Origin: Saccharothrix sp. NRRL B-16348
Lineage (GTDB): Bacteria; Actinomycetota; Actinomycetes; Mycobacteriales; Pseudonocardiaceae
NCBI RefSeq assembly: GCF_001280085.1
Contig: NZ_LGED01000194.1
Span: 62,001-126,000, forward strand
Length of the DNA: 64,000 nucleotides
Direction: 5' to 3'
Position numbers and translations under genes: made by a program. Under the pieces are notes generated by a model. It did no database searches. It saw only the letters and a list, made by a program, of their open reading frames with translations, and was not told the origin of the DNA. Each line of letters starts with the position of its first letter. Positions within the stretch are counted from its first letter, which is position 1. Positions 43,282 through 52,372 of the stretch are shown here, piece after piece.

Positions 43282-46200
43282 ATGAACCAGATGTCGCACG
43301 CTGACCTGCGCAAACGCCTGTCCGAACTGATGTCGCGGGACCAGCGGAGGCTGGCGCGCAGGCTCGAGGGCGCGCGCAAGGTCCGCGACGACTCGGCCCG
43401 CGCCGCCGTCCTCGCCGAGATCGAGGCCGAGACGGAGGCCGCCGAGCTGCGCGTCGCCCTGCGCCGCGAGGCCGTGCCGAAGATCACGTACCCGGCCGAG
43501 CTGCCCGTCAGCAACCGCAAGGACGACATCGCCGCGCTCATCCGCGACCACCAGGTCGTGATCGTCGCCGGCGAGACCGGCTCGGGCAAGACCACCCAGC
43601 TGCCCAAGATCTGCCTCGAACTGGGCCGCGGCGTGCTCGGCCAGATCGGGCACACCCAGCCCCGCCGCCTCGCCGCGCGCACCGTCGCCGAGCGCGTCGC
43701 GCAGGAACTGGACACGCCGCTGGGCAGCGCGGTGGGCTACAAGGTGCGGTTCACCGACCAGTCCGGTGAGGACACGCTGGTCAAGCTCATGACCGACGGC
43801 ATCCTGCTCGCCGAGATCCAGACCGACCGGATGCTGTCGCGCTACGACACGATCATCATCGACGAGGCGCACGAACGCAGCCTCAACGTCGACTTCCTGC
43901 TCGGCTACCTCAAGCAGCTGCTGCCGAGGCGGCCGGACCTGAAGGTCGTCATCACCTCCGCGACCATCGACCCCCAGCGGTTCTCCCGGCACTTCGGCGA
44001 CGCGCCGATCATCGAGGTCTCCGGCCGCACCTACCCGGTCGAGGTCCGGTATCGCCCTATCGTGGACCCGGACGACCCCGGCGCCGACCCGGACCGCGAC
44101 CAGACCCAGGCCATCTGCGACGCCGTGCGCGAGCTGCAGGCCGAGGGTCCCGGCGACGTGCTGGTGTTCCTGTCCGGCGAACGCGAGATCCGCGACACCG
44201 CCGACGCCCTCGCCGCCCTGGAGCTGCGCAACACCGAGGTGCTGCCGCTGTACGCGCGGCTGTCGTTCGGCGAGCAGCACCGCGTGTTCCAGCCGCACAC
44301 CGCCCGCCGCGTCGTGCTCGCCACCAACGTCGCCGAGACGTCGTTGACCGTGCCCGGCATCAAGTACGTCGTGGACCCCGGCACCGCCCGCATCTCCCGC
44401 TACAGCCACCGCCTCAAGGTGCAGCGGCTGCCCATCGAACCCGTCTCGCAAGCCTCGGCCAACCAGCGCAAGGGCCGCTGCGGACGCGTCTCCGAGGGCA
44501 TCTGCGTGCGCCTCTACAGCGAGGACGACTTCGACGCGCGACCGGAGTTCACCGACCCGGAGATCCTGCGCACCAACCTGGCGTCGGTCATCCTGCAGAT
44601 GACCTCGATCGGCCTGGGCGACATCGCCGCGTTCCCGTTCATCGACCCGCCCGAGGCGCGCAACATCGCCGACGGCGTGCAGCTCCTGCAGGAACTCGGC
44701 GCGATCCTGCCCGCCGAGCAGAAGCTCACCCCGCTGGGCCGCAAGCTCGCCCAGCTGCCCGTGGACCCCCGCCTGGCCCGCATGGTCATCGAGGCCGACC
44801 GCAACGGCTGCGTCCGCGAGGTCATGGTCATCGCCTCCGCGCTGTCCATCCAGGACCCGCGCGAACGCCCGTCGGACAAGCAGCAGGCCGCCGACGAGTT
44901 CCACGCCCGGTTCAAGGACCCGGACTCGGACTTCACCGCGTTCCTCAACCTGTGGCAGTACCTGCGCGAACGGCAGAAGGAACTGTCGTCCAACCAGTTC
45001 CGCCGGCTGTGCCGCGGCGAGTTCCTCAACTACCTGCGCGTGCGCGAGTGGCAGGACATCTACCAGCAGCTGCGGCAGGTCGCGAAAACCCTCGGCGTGC
45101 ACGTCAACGACCAGCCCGCCGACCCGCGCAACGTCCACGTCTCGCTGCTGTCCGGGCTGCTGTCGCACATCGGGGTCAAGGACGTACCCAAACGCGACCC
45201 GGGCAAGCGCGCCGCCACCGAGTACCTGGGCGCCCGCAACGCGAAGTTCGCGATCTTCCCCGGCTCGACCCTGTTCCGCAAACCTCCCCAGTGGGTGATG
45301 GCCGCCGAACTGGTGGAGACGTCGCGGCTGTGGGGCCGCACGGTGGCGAAGATCGAACCCGAGTGGGCCGAAAAGCTCGCCGAGCACCTGGTCAAGCGCA
45401 CCTACAGCGAACCGCACTGGGAAGCCAAGCGCGGCTCCGTCGTCGCCCTGGAGAAGGTCACCCTCTACGGCGTGCCGATCGTCGCCTCGCGCAAGGTCAA
45501 CTACGGGCGCATCGACCCCGAGCTGTCCCGCGAGCTGTTCATCCGGCACGCCCTGGTGCAGGGGGAGTGGACCACCCACCACAAGTTCTTCCACCACAAC
45601 CGGGACCTGCTCGCCGAGGTCGAGGAGCTGGAGAACCGGGCCCGCCGCCGCGACATCGTCGTGGACGAGGAGACCGTCTACGACTTCTACGACCAGCGCG
45701 TGCCCGCCGACGTCGTGTCCGTCCGGCACTTCGACACCTGGTGGAAGAAGGCCCGCCACACCGACCCCGACCTGCTCACCTTCGACAAGGCGATGCTGCT
45801 CAACGACCGTGCCGCGGTCACCCCGGACGCCTACCCCGACGAACTGCGCCGCGGCGGCCTCACCCTGCCGCTGACCTACCGGTTCGAGCCCGGCGCGCCG
45901 GTCGACGGCGTCACCGTCAAGCTGCCCCTGCCCGCGCTGACCACCCTGCCGGACGACTCGCTGTCCTGGCAGATCCCGGGCCTGCGCACCGAACTGGTCG
46001 TCGCGCTCATCCGGTCGCTGCCCAAACCGGTGCGCCGCAACTTCGTGCCCGTGCCCGACGTCGCCGCCGCCGCTTTGTCCGCCATCGACCCCGACGAACC
46101 CCTGCTGCCCGCGCTGGAACGCCGGCTGCGCGAGCTCACCGGCGTCGTCGTGCCCCGCGACGAGTGGCAGCTCGACCAGGTGCCCGAACACCTCAAGCTC

Positions 46201-47184
46201 ACGTTCAAGATCGTCGACGAGAACGACCGCGAACTCGCCCAGGGCAAGGACCTCGCCGCGCTCAAGGCACAACTGCGGGGCCAACTGCGCGAAACCCTCG
46301 CCGCCGCCGCGAGCAACCTCGCCCGCACCGGCCTGACCACGTGGGACGTCGGCGACCTGCCGCGCACCGTGCAGCGGCAGCGGTCCGGCATCGTCGTCAC
46401 CGCCTACCCCGCCCTCGTCGACAAGGGCGACACCGTCGCGGTGGAGATCCTCGACACGCCCGGACGCCAGCGGCAGGCCATGTGGCGCGGCACCCGCCGG
46501 CTGCTCCTGCTCACCACCCCGTCCCCGGTCAAGACGCTGCAACGCGGTCTCAACAACGCCGAGAAGCTCGCGTTGACCCGCAACCCGCACGGCGGCGTCG
46601 CACCGCTGCTCGCCGACTGCATCTCCGCCGCCGTCGACAAGCTCCTGCGCGACGCCGGCGGGCCCGTGTGGACCGAGGCCGCGTTCACCAAGCTCACCGA
46701 CCACGTCCGCCGCGGCCTCGGCGAGACCACGTTCGACGTGGTGCACAAGGTCCGCCGCGTCCTGGAAGCCGCCCAGGACGTCGAACTGCGGCTCAACGGC
46801 GTGCGCGGCGCCGTGTTCGACGAGTCCGTGGCCGACGTCCGCGCCCAGCTCACCGGCCTGGTGCACAAGGGCTTCGTCACCGAGGCGGGCGCCGACCGGC
46901 TCGTCGACGTGCACCGCTACCTGCAGGGCATCGCCCGCCGGCTGGAGAAGCTGCCCGAGAACGTCCGCCGCGACCAGGAGTGGATGGACCGCGTCCACGC
47001 CGTGCACGCCGAGTACCGCGAACTGCGCGCCGCCCTGCCCGCCGACGAACCGCACGACGAGCTGGACGAGGTGCGGTGGATGATCGAGGAACTGCGGCTG
47101 AGCTACTTCGCCCAGACCATCGGCACCCGCTACACCGTCTCCGACAAGCGCATCTTCAAAGCCCTCGACGCCGTGCCCCGGTAG
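43282..47184 (+). CDS. hrpA: ATP-dependent RNA helicase HrpA
   Basis: DEAH-box helicase of 1300 residues, full length for HrpA. An N-terminal helical region (MSHADLRKRLSELMSRDQRRLARRLEG) is followed by motif I GETGSGKTTQLPK (near 96), Ia TQPRRLAA, II DEAH (IIIDEAHERSLN), III SATID, V ATNVAETSLTVPGI and VI QRKGRCGRV, then HA2, OB and a long C-terminal HrpA-specific region (DUF3418). Bacterial HrpA resolves stalled or collided ribosomes and processes mRNA. Encoded alone and ending at a hairpin shared with marR. Confidence 0.97.
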   Translation: MNQMSHADLRKRLSELMSRDQRRLARRLEGARKVRDDSARAAVLAEIEAETEAAELRVALRREAVPKITYPAELPVSNRKDDIAALIRDHQVVIVAGETGSGKTTQLPKICLELGRGVLGQIGHTQPRRLAARTVAERVAQELDTPLGSAVGYKVRFTDQSGEDTLVKLMTDGILLAEIQTDRMLSRYDTIIIDEAHERSLNVDFLLGYLKQLLPRRPDLKVVITSATIDPQRFSRHFGDAPIIEVSGRTYPVEVRYRPIVDPDDPGADPDRDQTQAICDAVRELQAEGPGDVLVFLSGEREIRDTADALAALELRNTEVLPLYARLSFGEQHRVFQPHTARRVVLATNVAETSLTVPGIKYVVDPGTARISRYSHRLKVQRLPIEPVSQASANQRKGRCGRVSEGICVRLYSEDDFDARPEFTDPEILRTNLASVILQMTSIGLGDIAAFPFIDPPEARNIADGVQLLQELGAILPAEQKLTPLGRKLAQLPVDPRLARMVIEADRNGCVREVMVIASALSIQDPRERPSDKQQAADEFHARFKDPDSDFTAFLNLWQYLRERQKELSSNQFRRLCRGEFLNYLRVREWQDIYQQLRQVAKTLGVHVNDQPADPRNVHVSLLSGLLSHIGVKDVPKRDPGKRAATEYLGARNAKFAIFPGSTLFRKPPQWVMAAELVETSRLWGRTVAKIEPEWAEKLAEHLVKRTYSEPHWEAKRGSVVALEKVTLYGVPIVASRKVNYGRIDPELSRELFIRHALVQGEWTTHHKFFHHNRDLLAEVEELENRARRRDIVVDEETVYDFYDQRVPADVVSVRHFDTWWKKARHTDPDLLTFDKAMLLNDRAAVTPDAYPDELRRGGLTLPLTYRFEPGAPVDGVTVKLPLPALTTLPDDSLSWQIPGLRTELVVALIRSLPKPVRRNFVPVPDVAAAALSAIDPDEPLLPALERRLRELTGVVVPRDEWQLDQVPEHLKLTFKIVDENDRELAQGKDLAALKAQLRGQLRETLAAAASNLARTGLTTWDVGDLPRTVQRQRSGIVVTAYPALVDKGDTVAVEILDTPGRQRQAMWRGTRRLLLLTTPSPVKTLQRGLNNAEKLALTRNPHGGVAPLLADCISAAVDKLLRDAGGPVWTEAAFTKLTDHVRRGLGETTFDVVHKVRRVLEAAQDVELRLNGVRGAVFDESVADVRAQLTGLVHKGFVTEAGADRLVDVHRYLQGIARRLEKLPENVRRDQEWMDRVHAVHAEYRELRAALPADEPHDELDEVRWMIEELRLSYFAQTIGTRYTVSDKRIFKALDAVPR

Positions 47185-47187
47185 TCG

Positions 47188-47215
47188 GCGCCGGGCCCCC
47201 GCCGGTGCCCGGCGC
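47188..47215. terminator. Bidirectional terminator between hrpA and marR
   Basis: GCGCCGGGC (47188-47196) pairs with GCCCGGCGC (47207-47215), 10-nt loop, in the 30-bp gap between the convergent stops. Confidence 0.7.
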
Positions 47216-47700
47216 TACTCGCACACCTCCAGCAGCGCCCGCAACGCGTCGGCCACCACGACCCTGGTGTCGTCGTCCAACGGCTCCAGCAGCCGCGCGT
47301 ACTGCCGCATGTGCTCGGCCAGCATCCCGTCGACCAGTCGCGCGCCCCGGTCGGTCAGCTTGATCCGCACCACCCGCCGGTCCGCGGCGTCGGGCACGCG
47401 CTCCACCAGGCCCTTGGCCTCCATCCGGTCGATCCGGTTGGTGATCGCGCCCGCCGTGACCAGCGACGCGGACAGGAACGCGCCCGCCGTCATGCCCTGC
47501 GTGGACCCCGCCCGCCGCAACGTGGTCAACACGTCGAACTCGCCCGGCTCCAGGTCGAACCGGCCGACGAACTCCCGCAACTCCCGCTCCAGCAGCCGTG
47601 CCAGCCGCGTCACCCGCGTCAGCACCGCCATCGGCGAGGTGTCCACGTCCGGGCGCTGCACCGACCACTGCGCCAACACCAGGTCGACCGCGTCGGCCAT
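47215..47700 (-). CDS. MarR-family regulator
   Basis: 161 residues with a MarR winged helix: FDLEPGEFDVLTTLRRAGSTQGMTAGAFLSASLVTAGAITNRIDRMEAKGLVERVPDAADRRVVRIKLTDRGARLVD. The recognition helix is SAGAITNR-type and the wing has the DRR motif. ATG 47700 has AGGAGGGG upstream, so it is preferred over GTG 47703. Target not evident; possibly self or the neighbouring oxidoreductases. Convergent with hrpA. Confidence 0.92.
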   Translation of the reverse strand: MADAVDLVLAQWSVQRPDVDTSPMAVLTRVTRLARLLERELREFVGRFDLEPGEFDVLTTLRRAGSTQGMTAGAFLSASLVTAGAITNRIDRMEAKGLVERVPDAADRRVVRIKLTDRGARLVDGMLAEHMRQYARLLEPLDDDTRVVVADALRALLEVCE

Positions 47701-47838
47701 CACCCCTCCTGACGCTCCTCCGCACTCCCCTCACCGTATTCGTGATCGACAACGCGTGCGGCCGTCCCGCCGAAAACCCGCGCGACGGCCCACCGGCGGC
47801 CGCGCGCCCGGCCCAGTCGGAGACTCCGGACGCCCGAC

Positions 47839-48327
47839 CTACTCCTCCGCCAACTCCTCGGTCGCCGTCCGCCCCAACGCCGTGGTCCGCCGCAGGAAGT
47901 CCGCCAGCAGCGCCAGCTCCGCCTCGCTGTAGCCGGTGAACAGGTCGTCGAGCGAGGCGTTCATCCCCGAGTACAGCGAGAACAGCTCCGGGTTGCGGTC
48001 CTTGACCGCGCGCACCGTCACCGCGCGCCGGTCCGCCGCGTTCGGGTCGCGTTCCCGGGTGATCCACCCCGCCCGCTGCAACCGGTCGAGGATCCCGGTC
48101 AGCGTCGCCGGGTGCAGCCCCGCCCGCCGCGCGAGTTCGCCCGGCGTCATCGCCCCGTGCCTCTGCACCAGTTCCAGGCAGTCCAGGTCGACGTCCTTGA
48201 GCTCCAGCCGCCGGGAGACCTGGTGGTTGAGCAGCGACAACTGGTTGCGCAGCTCCCGCAGCGCCTCCTTGATCGCGGTGACGGTCCGCCGCCGTTCCCG
48301 CGCGTCCCCAGAACTTATGGAACTCAT
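47839..48327 (-). CDS. MarR-family regulator, divergent from the NmrA operon
   Basis: 162 residues. Winged helix DLDCLELVQRHGAMTPGELARRAGLHPATLTGILDRLQRAGWITRERDPNAADRRAVTVRAV is clear, with a C-terminal dimer helix SEAELALLADFLRRTTALGRTATEEL. Divergent from the NAD(P)-binding protein gene across 58 bp holding an AT-rich patch with two TTATGG words 16 bp apart; it is the likely regulator of that three-gene operon and of itself. The ATG at 48327 lies inside that patch. Confidence 0.92.
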   Translation of the reverse strand: MSSISSGDARERRRTVTAIKEALRELRNQLSLLNHQVSRRLELKDVDLDCLELVQRHGAMTPGELARRAGLHPATLTGILDRLQRAGWITRERDPNAADRRAVTVRAVKDRNPELFSLYSGMNASLDDLFTGYSEAELALLADFLRRTTALGRTATEELAEE

Positions 48328-48336
48328 ATGTTATGG
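48315..48336. promoter_or_regulatory. TTATGG direct repeats in the MarR/NmrA divergent region
   Basis: TTATGG at 48315-48320 and 48331-48336, 16 bp apart, with CATATG between. The stretch is AT-rich against its surroundings and covers the MarR start. Candidate MarR operator for the divergent operon. Confidence 0.4.
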
Positions 48337-48385
48337 TCTCCGTATCGTATCCGATCCGCACGAAGTCTAACCGGGGGAAACGCCC

Positions 48386-49222
48386 ATGACCGTCCTCGTC
48401 ACCGGGGGGACCGGCCTCGTCGGCCGCCACCTCGTCCGCCTGCTGACCGGGCCCGTGCTCGCCGTCAGCCGCGACCCGCGGGCCCACGCCACCGACCTCG
48501 ACCACGTGACGTTCGTCGACGACGACCCCGCCCACCTGGCGGGCGTCACGGCCCTGTTCGTCCACCCGCGCGCCGTCGCCGACCCGTTCGCCCTCGTCGC
48601 CCGTGCCCGCGCCGCCGGCGTCGGCAAAGTCGTCGCGCTGTCCGCCCTCAACGTCGACGACGACCCCGCCGACCAGCCCTCCCGCCACCGCGGCGACCGC
48701 AACGCCGAAGCCGAGGCCGCCGTCGCGGGCAGCGGCCTGCCGTGGGTCAGCGTCCGCGCCGGGTCGTTCGCCTCCAACACCGCCACGGCCTGGGCGCACC
48801 AGATCCGGTCGGGCGACGTCGTGCGCGGCCCCTACGCCGACTTCGCCGAGGCGCCGCTGGACGAACGCGACCTCGCCGAGGTCATCGCCCACGCCCTGAC
48901 CACCGACACCCTCGACGGCCGCCGCGTCGAGGTCACCGGACCCGGCTCCCACACCCACGCCGAACTCGTCGCGATCATCGGCGGCGTGCTGGACCGCCCG
49001 CTGCGCTATCACGAGATCCCACCCGACCAGGCGACCGGGCACCTGGTCCGGGCAGGTCTGCCGGCGGCGTTCGCACACGCCCTGATGGACCGGTACGCCA
49101 GGGGAGCGGGCCTGCCCGCCACCGTCACCGGCGAGGTCGACAAGATCCTCCGCCGCCCCGCCCGCACCTTCCCCGACTGGGTCGCCGACCACACCGGCCC
49201 GTTCACCGGAGAGCCCGCATGA
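48386..49222 (+). CDS. NAD(P)H-binding oxidoreductase (NmrA/SDR-type), first copy
   Basis: 278 residues, atypical short-chain dehydrogenase fold: VLVTGGTGLVGRHLVRLL gives the TGxxGxxG cofactor loop, then VGKVVALSALNVDDD, SGLPWVSVRAGSFASN and the C-terminal HALTTDTLDGRRVEVTGPGSHTHAELVAIIGG. Related to NmrA-like redox sensors and quinone oxidoreductases; no YxxxK motif is seen. It overlaps the second copy by 4 nt (ATGA). Upstream is the divergent MarR. Confidence 0.9.
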   Translation: MTVLVTGGTGLVGRHLVRLLTGPVLAVSRDPRAHATDLDHVTFVDDDPAHLAGVTALFVHPRAVADPFALVARARAAGVGKVVALSALNVDDDPADQPSRHRGDRNAEAEAAVAGSGLPWVSVRAGSFASNTATAWAHQIRSGDVVRGPYADFAEAPLDERDLAEVIAHALTTDTLDGRRVEVTGPGSHTHAELVAIIGGVLDRPLRYHEIPPDQATGHLVRAGLPAAFAHALMDRYARGAGLPATVTGEVDKILRRPARTFPDWVADHTGPFTGEPA

Positions 49223-50073
49223 CCATCCTCGTCACCGGCGCGACCGGCACCGTCGGCCGCCACCTCGTCACCCACCTGCTCGCCGCCGGACACCGGGTCC
49301 GCGCGCTGAGCCGCCGGCCCGGGAACGCCGGCCTGCCCGCCGACGTCGAGGTCGTGCGCGGCGACACCACCGACGTCGACAGCCTCGCCGCCGCGTTCGC
49401 CGGCGCCACCGCCGCCCACCTGATCAACTTCGGGCACGGCTACCGGCCGCTGGACAACGGCGAGGAGGTCGCCGCCGCCGCACGGCGCGCCGGCGTCGGC
49501 CGCGTCACCCTCCTGGGCGGCTGGGCCGAGGGCACCCTCGAACCCGCCGTCCGCGCGAGCGGCCTGGAGTGGACGCAGCTGCGGCCGCTGGAGTTCATGG
49601 CCAACACGCTGACCGACTGGGGACCGCCGCTGCGCGCCGAGGGCGTGATCCGCGAACCGCACGGCGACCGGCGCAGCGCCGCCGTCCACGAAGCCGACAT
49701 CGCCGCCGTCGCCGCCACCGCGCTCACCACCGACGGCCACGCCGGGCAGACCTACACCCTCACCGGCCCCGAAGCGCTCACCCCGCGCGACAAGGTGCGC
49801 CACCTCGCCGGCGCCACCGGCCGCGACCTGCGCTTCGAGGAACTCACCCCGGAACGGGCCCGTGCCCTGTGGACCACCGAACCGCCGGCGCTGCGGATCT
49901 ACCGCGTCGCACCCGGCGGACCGGCCGAGAAGGCCGACTTCGTCCTCGGGCTCTACGGGAACGTCCCCGAAGCCGGCTCCACCCCCACCGACGTGGTCGA
50001 GCGCGTCACCGGACGCCCCGCCCGCACCTTCGCCCGGTGGGCCGTCGAGCACGCCGACGCGTTCCGGGGGTGA
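49219..50073 (+). CDS. NAD(P)H-binding oxidoreductase (NmrA/SDR-type), second copy
   Basis: 284 residues, paralogue of the preceding gene: ILVTGATGTVGRHLVTHLLAAGHRVRALSRRP, ATAAHLINFGHGY, VTLLGGWAEGTLEPAVRASGLEWTQLRPLEFMANTL, and TLTGPEALTPRDKVRHLAGATGRDLRFEEL. Both end in RPARTF.(D/R)W, pointing to a tandem duplication. Coupled by ATGA to the first copy. Catalytic role unknown; probably quinone/carbonyl reduction or a redox sensor. Confidence 0.9.
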   Translation: MTILVTGATGTVGRHLVTHLLAAGHRVRALSRRPGNAGLPADVEVVRGDTTDVDSLAAAFAGATAAHLINFGHGYRPLDNGEEVAAAARRAGVGRVTLLGGWAEGTLEPAVRASGLEWTQLRPLEFMANTLTDWGPPLRAEGVIREPHGDRRSAAVHEADIAAVAATALTTDGHAGQTYTLTGPEALTPRDKVRHLAGATGRDLRFEELTPERARALWTTEPPALRIYRVAPGGPAEKADFVLGLYGNVPEAGSTPTDVVERVTGRPARTFARWAVEHADAFRG

Positions 50074-50077
50074 CCCG

Positions 50078-50425
50078 GTGCACGTCGCCCACCTCGCGGC
50101 CAGTGCCCTGCTCGCCGTCGCGCTGACCTACTCCGCGGTGCTGGACTTCGTCCGCGACGACCGCGTCCTCACCGCCATGGCCGCCGCCCGCGTCCCCGCC
50201 GCGCTGCTGCCGCTGCTCGGCGCGGTGAAAGCCCTCGCCGTCGCCGGGATCGTCGTCGGCTACGCGGCCCGACCCCTCGGCCTGGCCGCCGTGACCGGGG
50301 TGGTGCTGTTCTTCACCGCCGCGATCGCCACCCACCTGCGGGTCGGCGACCGCCACGTGGGCCTGCCGTCCGCGTTCGGGCTGCTCGCCGCCGTCACGCT
50401 CGCGCTGGGCCTGCTCGCCGGCTGA
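50078..50425 (+). CDS. DoxX-like small membrane protein
   Basis: 115 residues with four hydrophobic helices (LAASALLAVALTYSAVLDF, AALLPLLGAVKALAVAGIVVGY, LGLAAVTGVVLFFTAAIATHLRVGD, AFGLLAAVTLALGLLAG), the DoxX/DoxD-like layout. Members sit beside oxidoreductases and help membrane-associated redox control. The GTG is 4 bp after the stop of the second NmrA-type gene, so it is third in the operon. Convergent with the FHA gene. Confidence 0.82.
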   Translation: MHVAHLAASALLAVALTYSAVLDFVRDDRVLTAMAAARVPAALLPLLGAVKALAVAGIVVGYAARPLGLAAVTGVVLFFTAAIATHLRVGDRHVGLPSAFGLLAAVTLALGLLAG

Positions 50426-50443
50426 GCGGTGGCGAAGGTCGCA

Positions 50444-51088
50444 CTAGGCCGGCCGGCCTGCCGAGCGGTGCAGGGTGATCGTGGTCCACGCGCCGACGTG
50501 GACCCGGTCACCCGGCTCCAACGGGTGCGGCCGGTGGGGCCGCAGCGGGGTGTCGTCCTCGTTGACCGTGGTCCCGTTCGTCGAGTCCAGGTCCACCACC
50601 GCCCACCCGTCACCCGACGCCACCAGCACCGCGTGGTGGTGCGAGACACCCGGGTCCTCCGGCGGGCCCACCAGGTCGATCCCCGGGAAGATGCCCCGCG
50701 ACCGGCTCCGCCGCCCGATCGACACCTGCCGCCCCGCCAACCCGAACCGGCGCGGCGGGCAGAACTCCGGGAACGCCATCGCGCCCGCGTCCGGCCCGCC
50801 CGCCGCCACCACCCGCTCGAAGTACGCCCGGTCCGCCTCCACCGTCACGTGCCACGACACCGCCTCCGCGACCACCGGCCGCGCCGGGGCCACCACCGGG
50901 TTCAACGAGTCCTGCCCGCACTCCTCGCAGAACCGACCCACCCGCACCGCGCCACACGCCGCGCACGTCTCCTCGACCGCGGGCGCCGGCACGGACGGCG
51001 ACGACCCGGACCCGGACGACAGCGGCGCGCCGCACACGTCGCAGTAGTCGTCGGTCGCCGAGTCGTGCCCGGCCGGGCAGGTCGCCAT
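50444..51088 (-). CDS. Double zinc-ribbon plus FHA-domain protein
   Basis: 214 residues: two zinc ribbons at the N-terminus (CPAGHDSATDDYCDVCG and CAACGAVRVGRFCEECG), a linker, then a complete phosphothreonine-binding FHA domain (about 115-205: VSIGRRSRSRGIFPGIDL, GVSHHHAVLV, VDLDSTNGTTVN). It should bind a threonine phosphorylated by the PknG-like kinase of this operon. GarA, the mycobacterial PknG substrate, is FHA-only and carries an ETTS-type N-terminal phosphosite; no such motif is seen here, so it is an effector or adaptor rather than obviously GarA. Last gene of the operon, 3 bp after the VWA stop. Confidence 0.92.
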   Translation of the reverse strand: MATCPAGHDSATDDYCDVCGAPLSSGSGSSPSVPAPAVEETCAACGAVRVGRFCEECGQDSLNPVVAPARPVVAEAVSWHVTVEADRAYFERVVAAGGPDAGAMAFPEFCPPRRFGLAGRQVSIGRRSRSRGIFPGIDLVGPPEDPGVSHHHAVLVASGDGWAVVDLDSTNGTTVNEDDTPLRPHRPHPLEPGDRVHVGAWTTITLHRSAGRPA

Positions 51089-51091
51089 CGC

Positions 51092-52372
51092 CTAGCCCTT
51101 CCCGACCCGCTTGGTCACCGTCGACCGGGTGTCCAGCGTCATCTCGTCCGCGTCGGCCACCCGCGCCCGCAGCTTCACCGTCCCCGTCCGCGGGTCCTCC
51201 ACCTCCACCACCCTGGCCAGCAGCTTCGCCGTGTCGGTGTTGCCCGACTCGTGCGCCAGCCGCACCGCCCGGCCCAGCTTCGCCGTCGCCCGGCCCACGT
51301 CACCGGACTTGCGCGCCTCCAAGCCGTCCTGGATCGCCTCCGCCAACTCCGCCTGCCCCGTGTAGTGGGCGACCTCGGAGCTGATCCGCGTCGACAACGC
51401 CGAGTCCTCCGTCCACACCGCCAACACCCGGCCCTGACCCAGCACCTCACCCGCCGGACCCACCAGGCTCACCCGCGACGCCAGCATCCGGTCGCCCACG
51501 CCCGCCGGCCGCACCCGCACCCGCAGGTGGTAGTCACGGCTCTCCGCGCCACCCCACGCGCCCGTCGGGTAGTCGCCCGTCCGCGGCCCCGACTCCACCC
51601 GCCGCCCCGTCAAGTCCCGCAACCCCGGCGACACCTGCTTCAGCGACACCACCCGCGCGCCCTCCGGCGTCCACAGCCGCAGCGACACGTCCGCCACCGC
51701 CTTGCCCATCGCGGCCGCCGCCATGGACCGGAAGTCCTCCGCCAACCCGTCCGGGTCGGCCACGATGTCCACCGTTCCCAACATCGCCTCGGCGATCCGC
51801 CGCAGCTCCGCCACCTGCCAGTCCGTGCCCACCCCGCGGCAGTCGCACGTGAAGCGGCCCGCCACCTCGTCGAGCACCCTCGTCAACTGGCGCGGCGACT
51901 CGTGCTGGTTCTCGCCGTCGGTCAACAGGATCGCGTGCCGCGGCCCGCCCTCGAACCCGGCGAACAGCTCGTCGGCCAACGTGAGCCAGCGGCCCATCGC
52001 CGTGCCGCCGTCCGCCCGCAGCATCCGCACGGCCTGCTTCGCCGCCGCCCGCGTCCGCGCGTCCGCCACCACCAGCTTCCGCGCCCGCGGGTACACCGTC
52101 CGCGCCGTGTCCGTGCCCGCCACCACCGCGAACGACACCCCGTCGCGCAACGCGTCGATCGCCGCCACCGTCGCCTGCTTCGCCGCGGTCAGCTTCGACG
52201 GCGGGTAGGCCATCGACGCCGACGTGTCCACGATGACCACCTCGGCCGCGTGCGCCGACACCACCTGCGCGGCGGCGCCCGTCGTGGTCACCGTGACGAT
52301 CGCGTCGACGTCCGCGGCGCCCTCGGGCAGGTACTCGTTCTGGAACACCTCGACCGCGAAATCAAGCCCCAT
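51092..52372 (-). CDS. VWA-domain protein of the kinase/phosphatase cluster
   Basis: 426 residues. The N-terminus DFAVEVFQNEYLPEGAADVDAIVTV is typical of actinomycete VWA partners. The VWA domain (about 45-215) has an intact MIDAS: DTSASM, the Thr in DGGTAMGRW and LLTDGEN. A C-terminal beta part (LRLWTPEGARVVSLKQVSPG..) and a helical repeat-like end follow. It probably binds metal and a partner in a phospho-dependent complex, as in the TerY-P type triads (VWA, PP2C, kinase). The ATG (52372) overlaps the PP2C 3' end by 11 bp; GTG 52378 is also possible. Confidence 0.92.
   Translation of the reverse strand: MGLDFAVEVFQNEYLPEGAADVDAIVTVTTTGAAAQVVSAHAAEVVIVDTSASMAYPPSKLTAAKQATVAAIDALRDGVSFAVVAGTDTARTVYPRARKLVVADARTRAAAKQAVRMLRADGGTAMGRWLTLADELFAGFEGGPRHAILLTDGENQHESPRQLTRVLDEVAGRFTCDCRGVGTDWQVAELRRIAEAMLGTVDIVADPDGLAEDFRSMAAAAMGKAVADVSLRLWTPEGARVVSLKQVSPGLRDLTGRRVESGPRTGDYPTGAWGGAESRDYHLRVRVRPAGVGDRMLASRVSLVGPAGEVLGQGRVLAVWTEDSALSTRISSEVAHYTGQAELAEAIQDGLEARKSGDVGRATAKLGRAVRLAHESGNTDTAKLLARVVEVEDPRTGTVKLRARVADADEMTLDTRSTVTKRVGKG

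Noticed and set aside
43156..47055. Long open frame antisense to hrpA
   Set aside because: HrpA on the other strand has every helicase motif; the antisense product is low-complexity and matches nothing.
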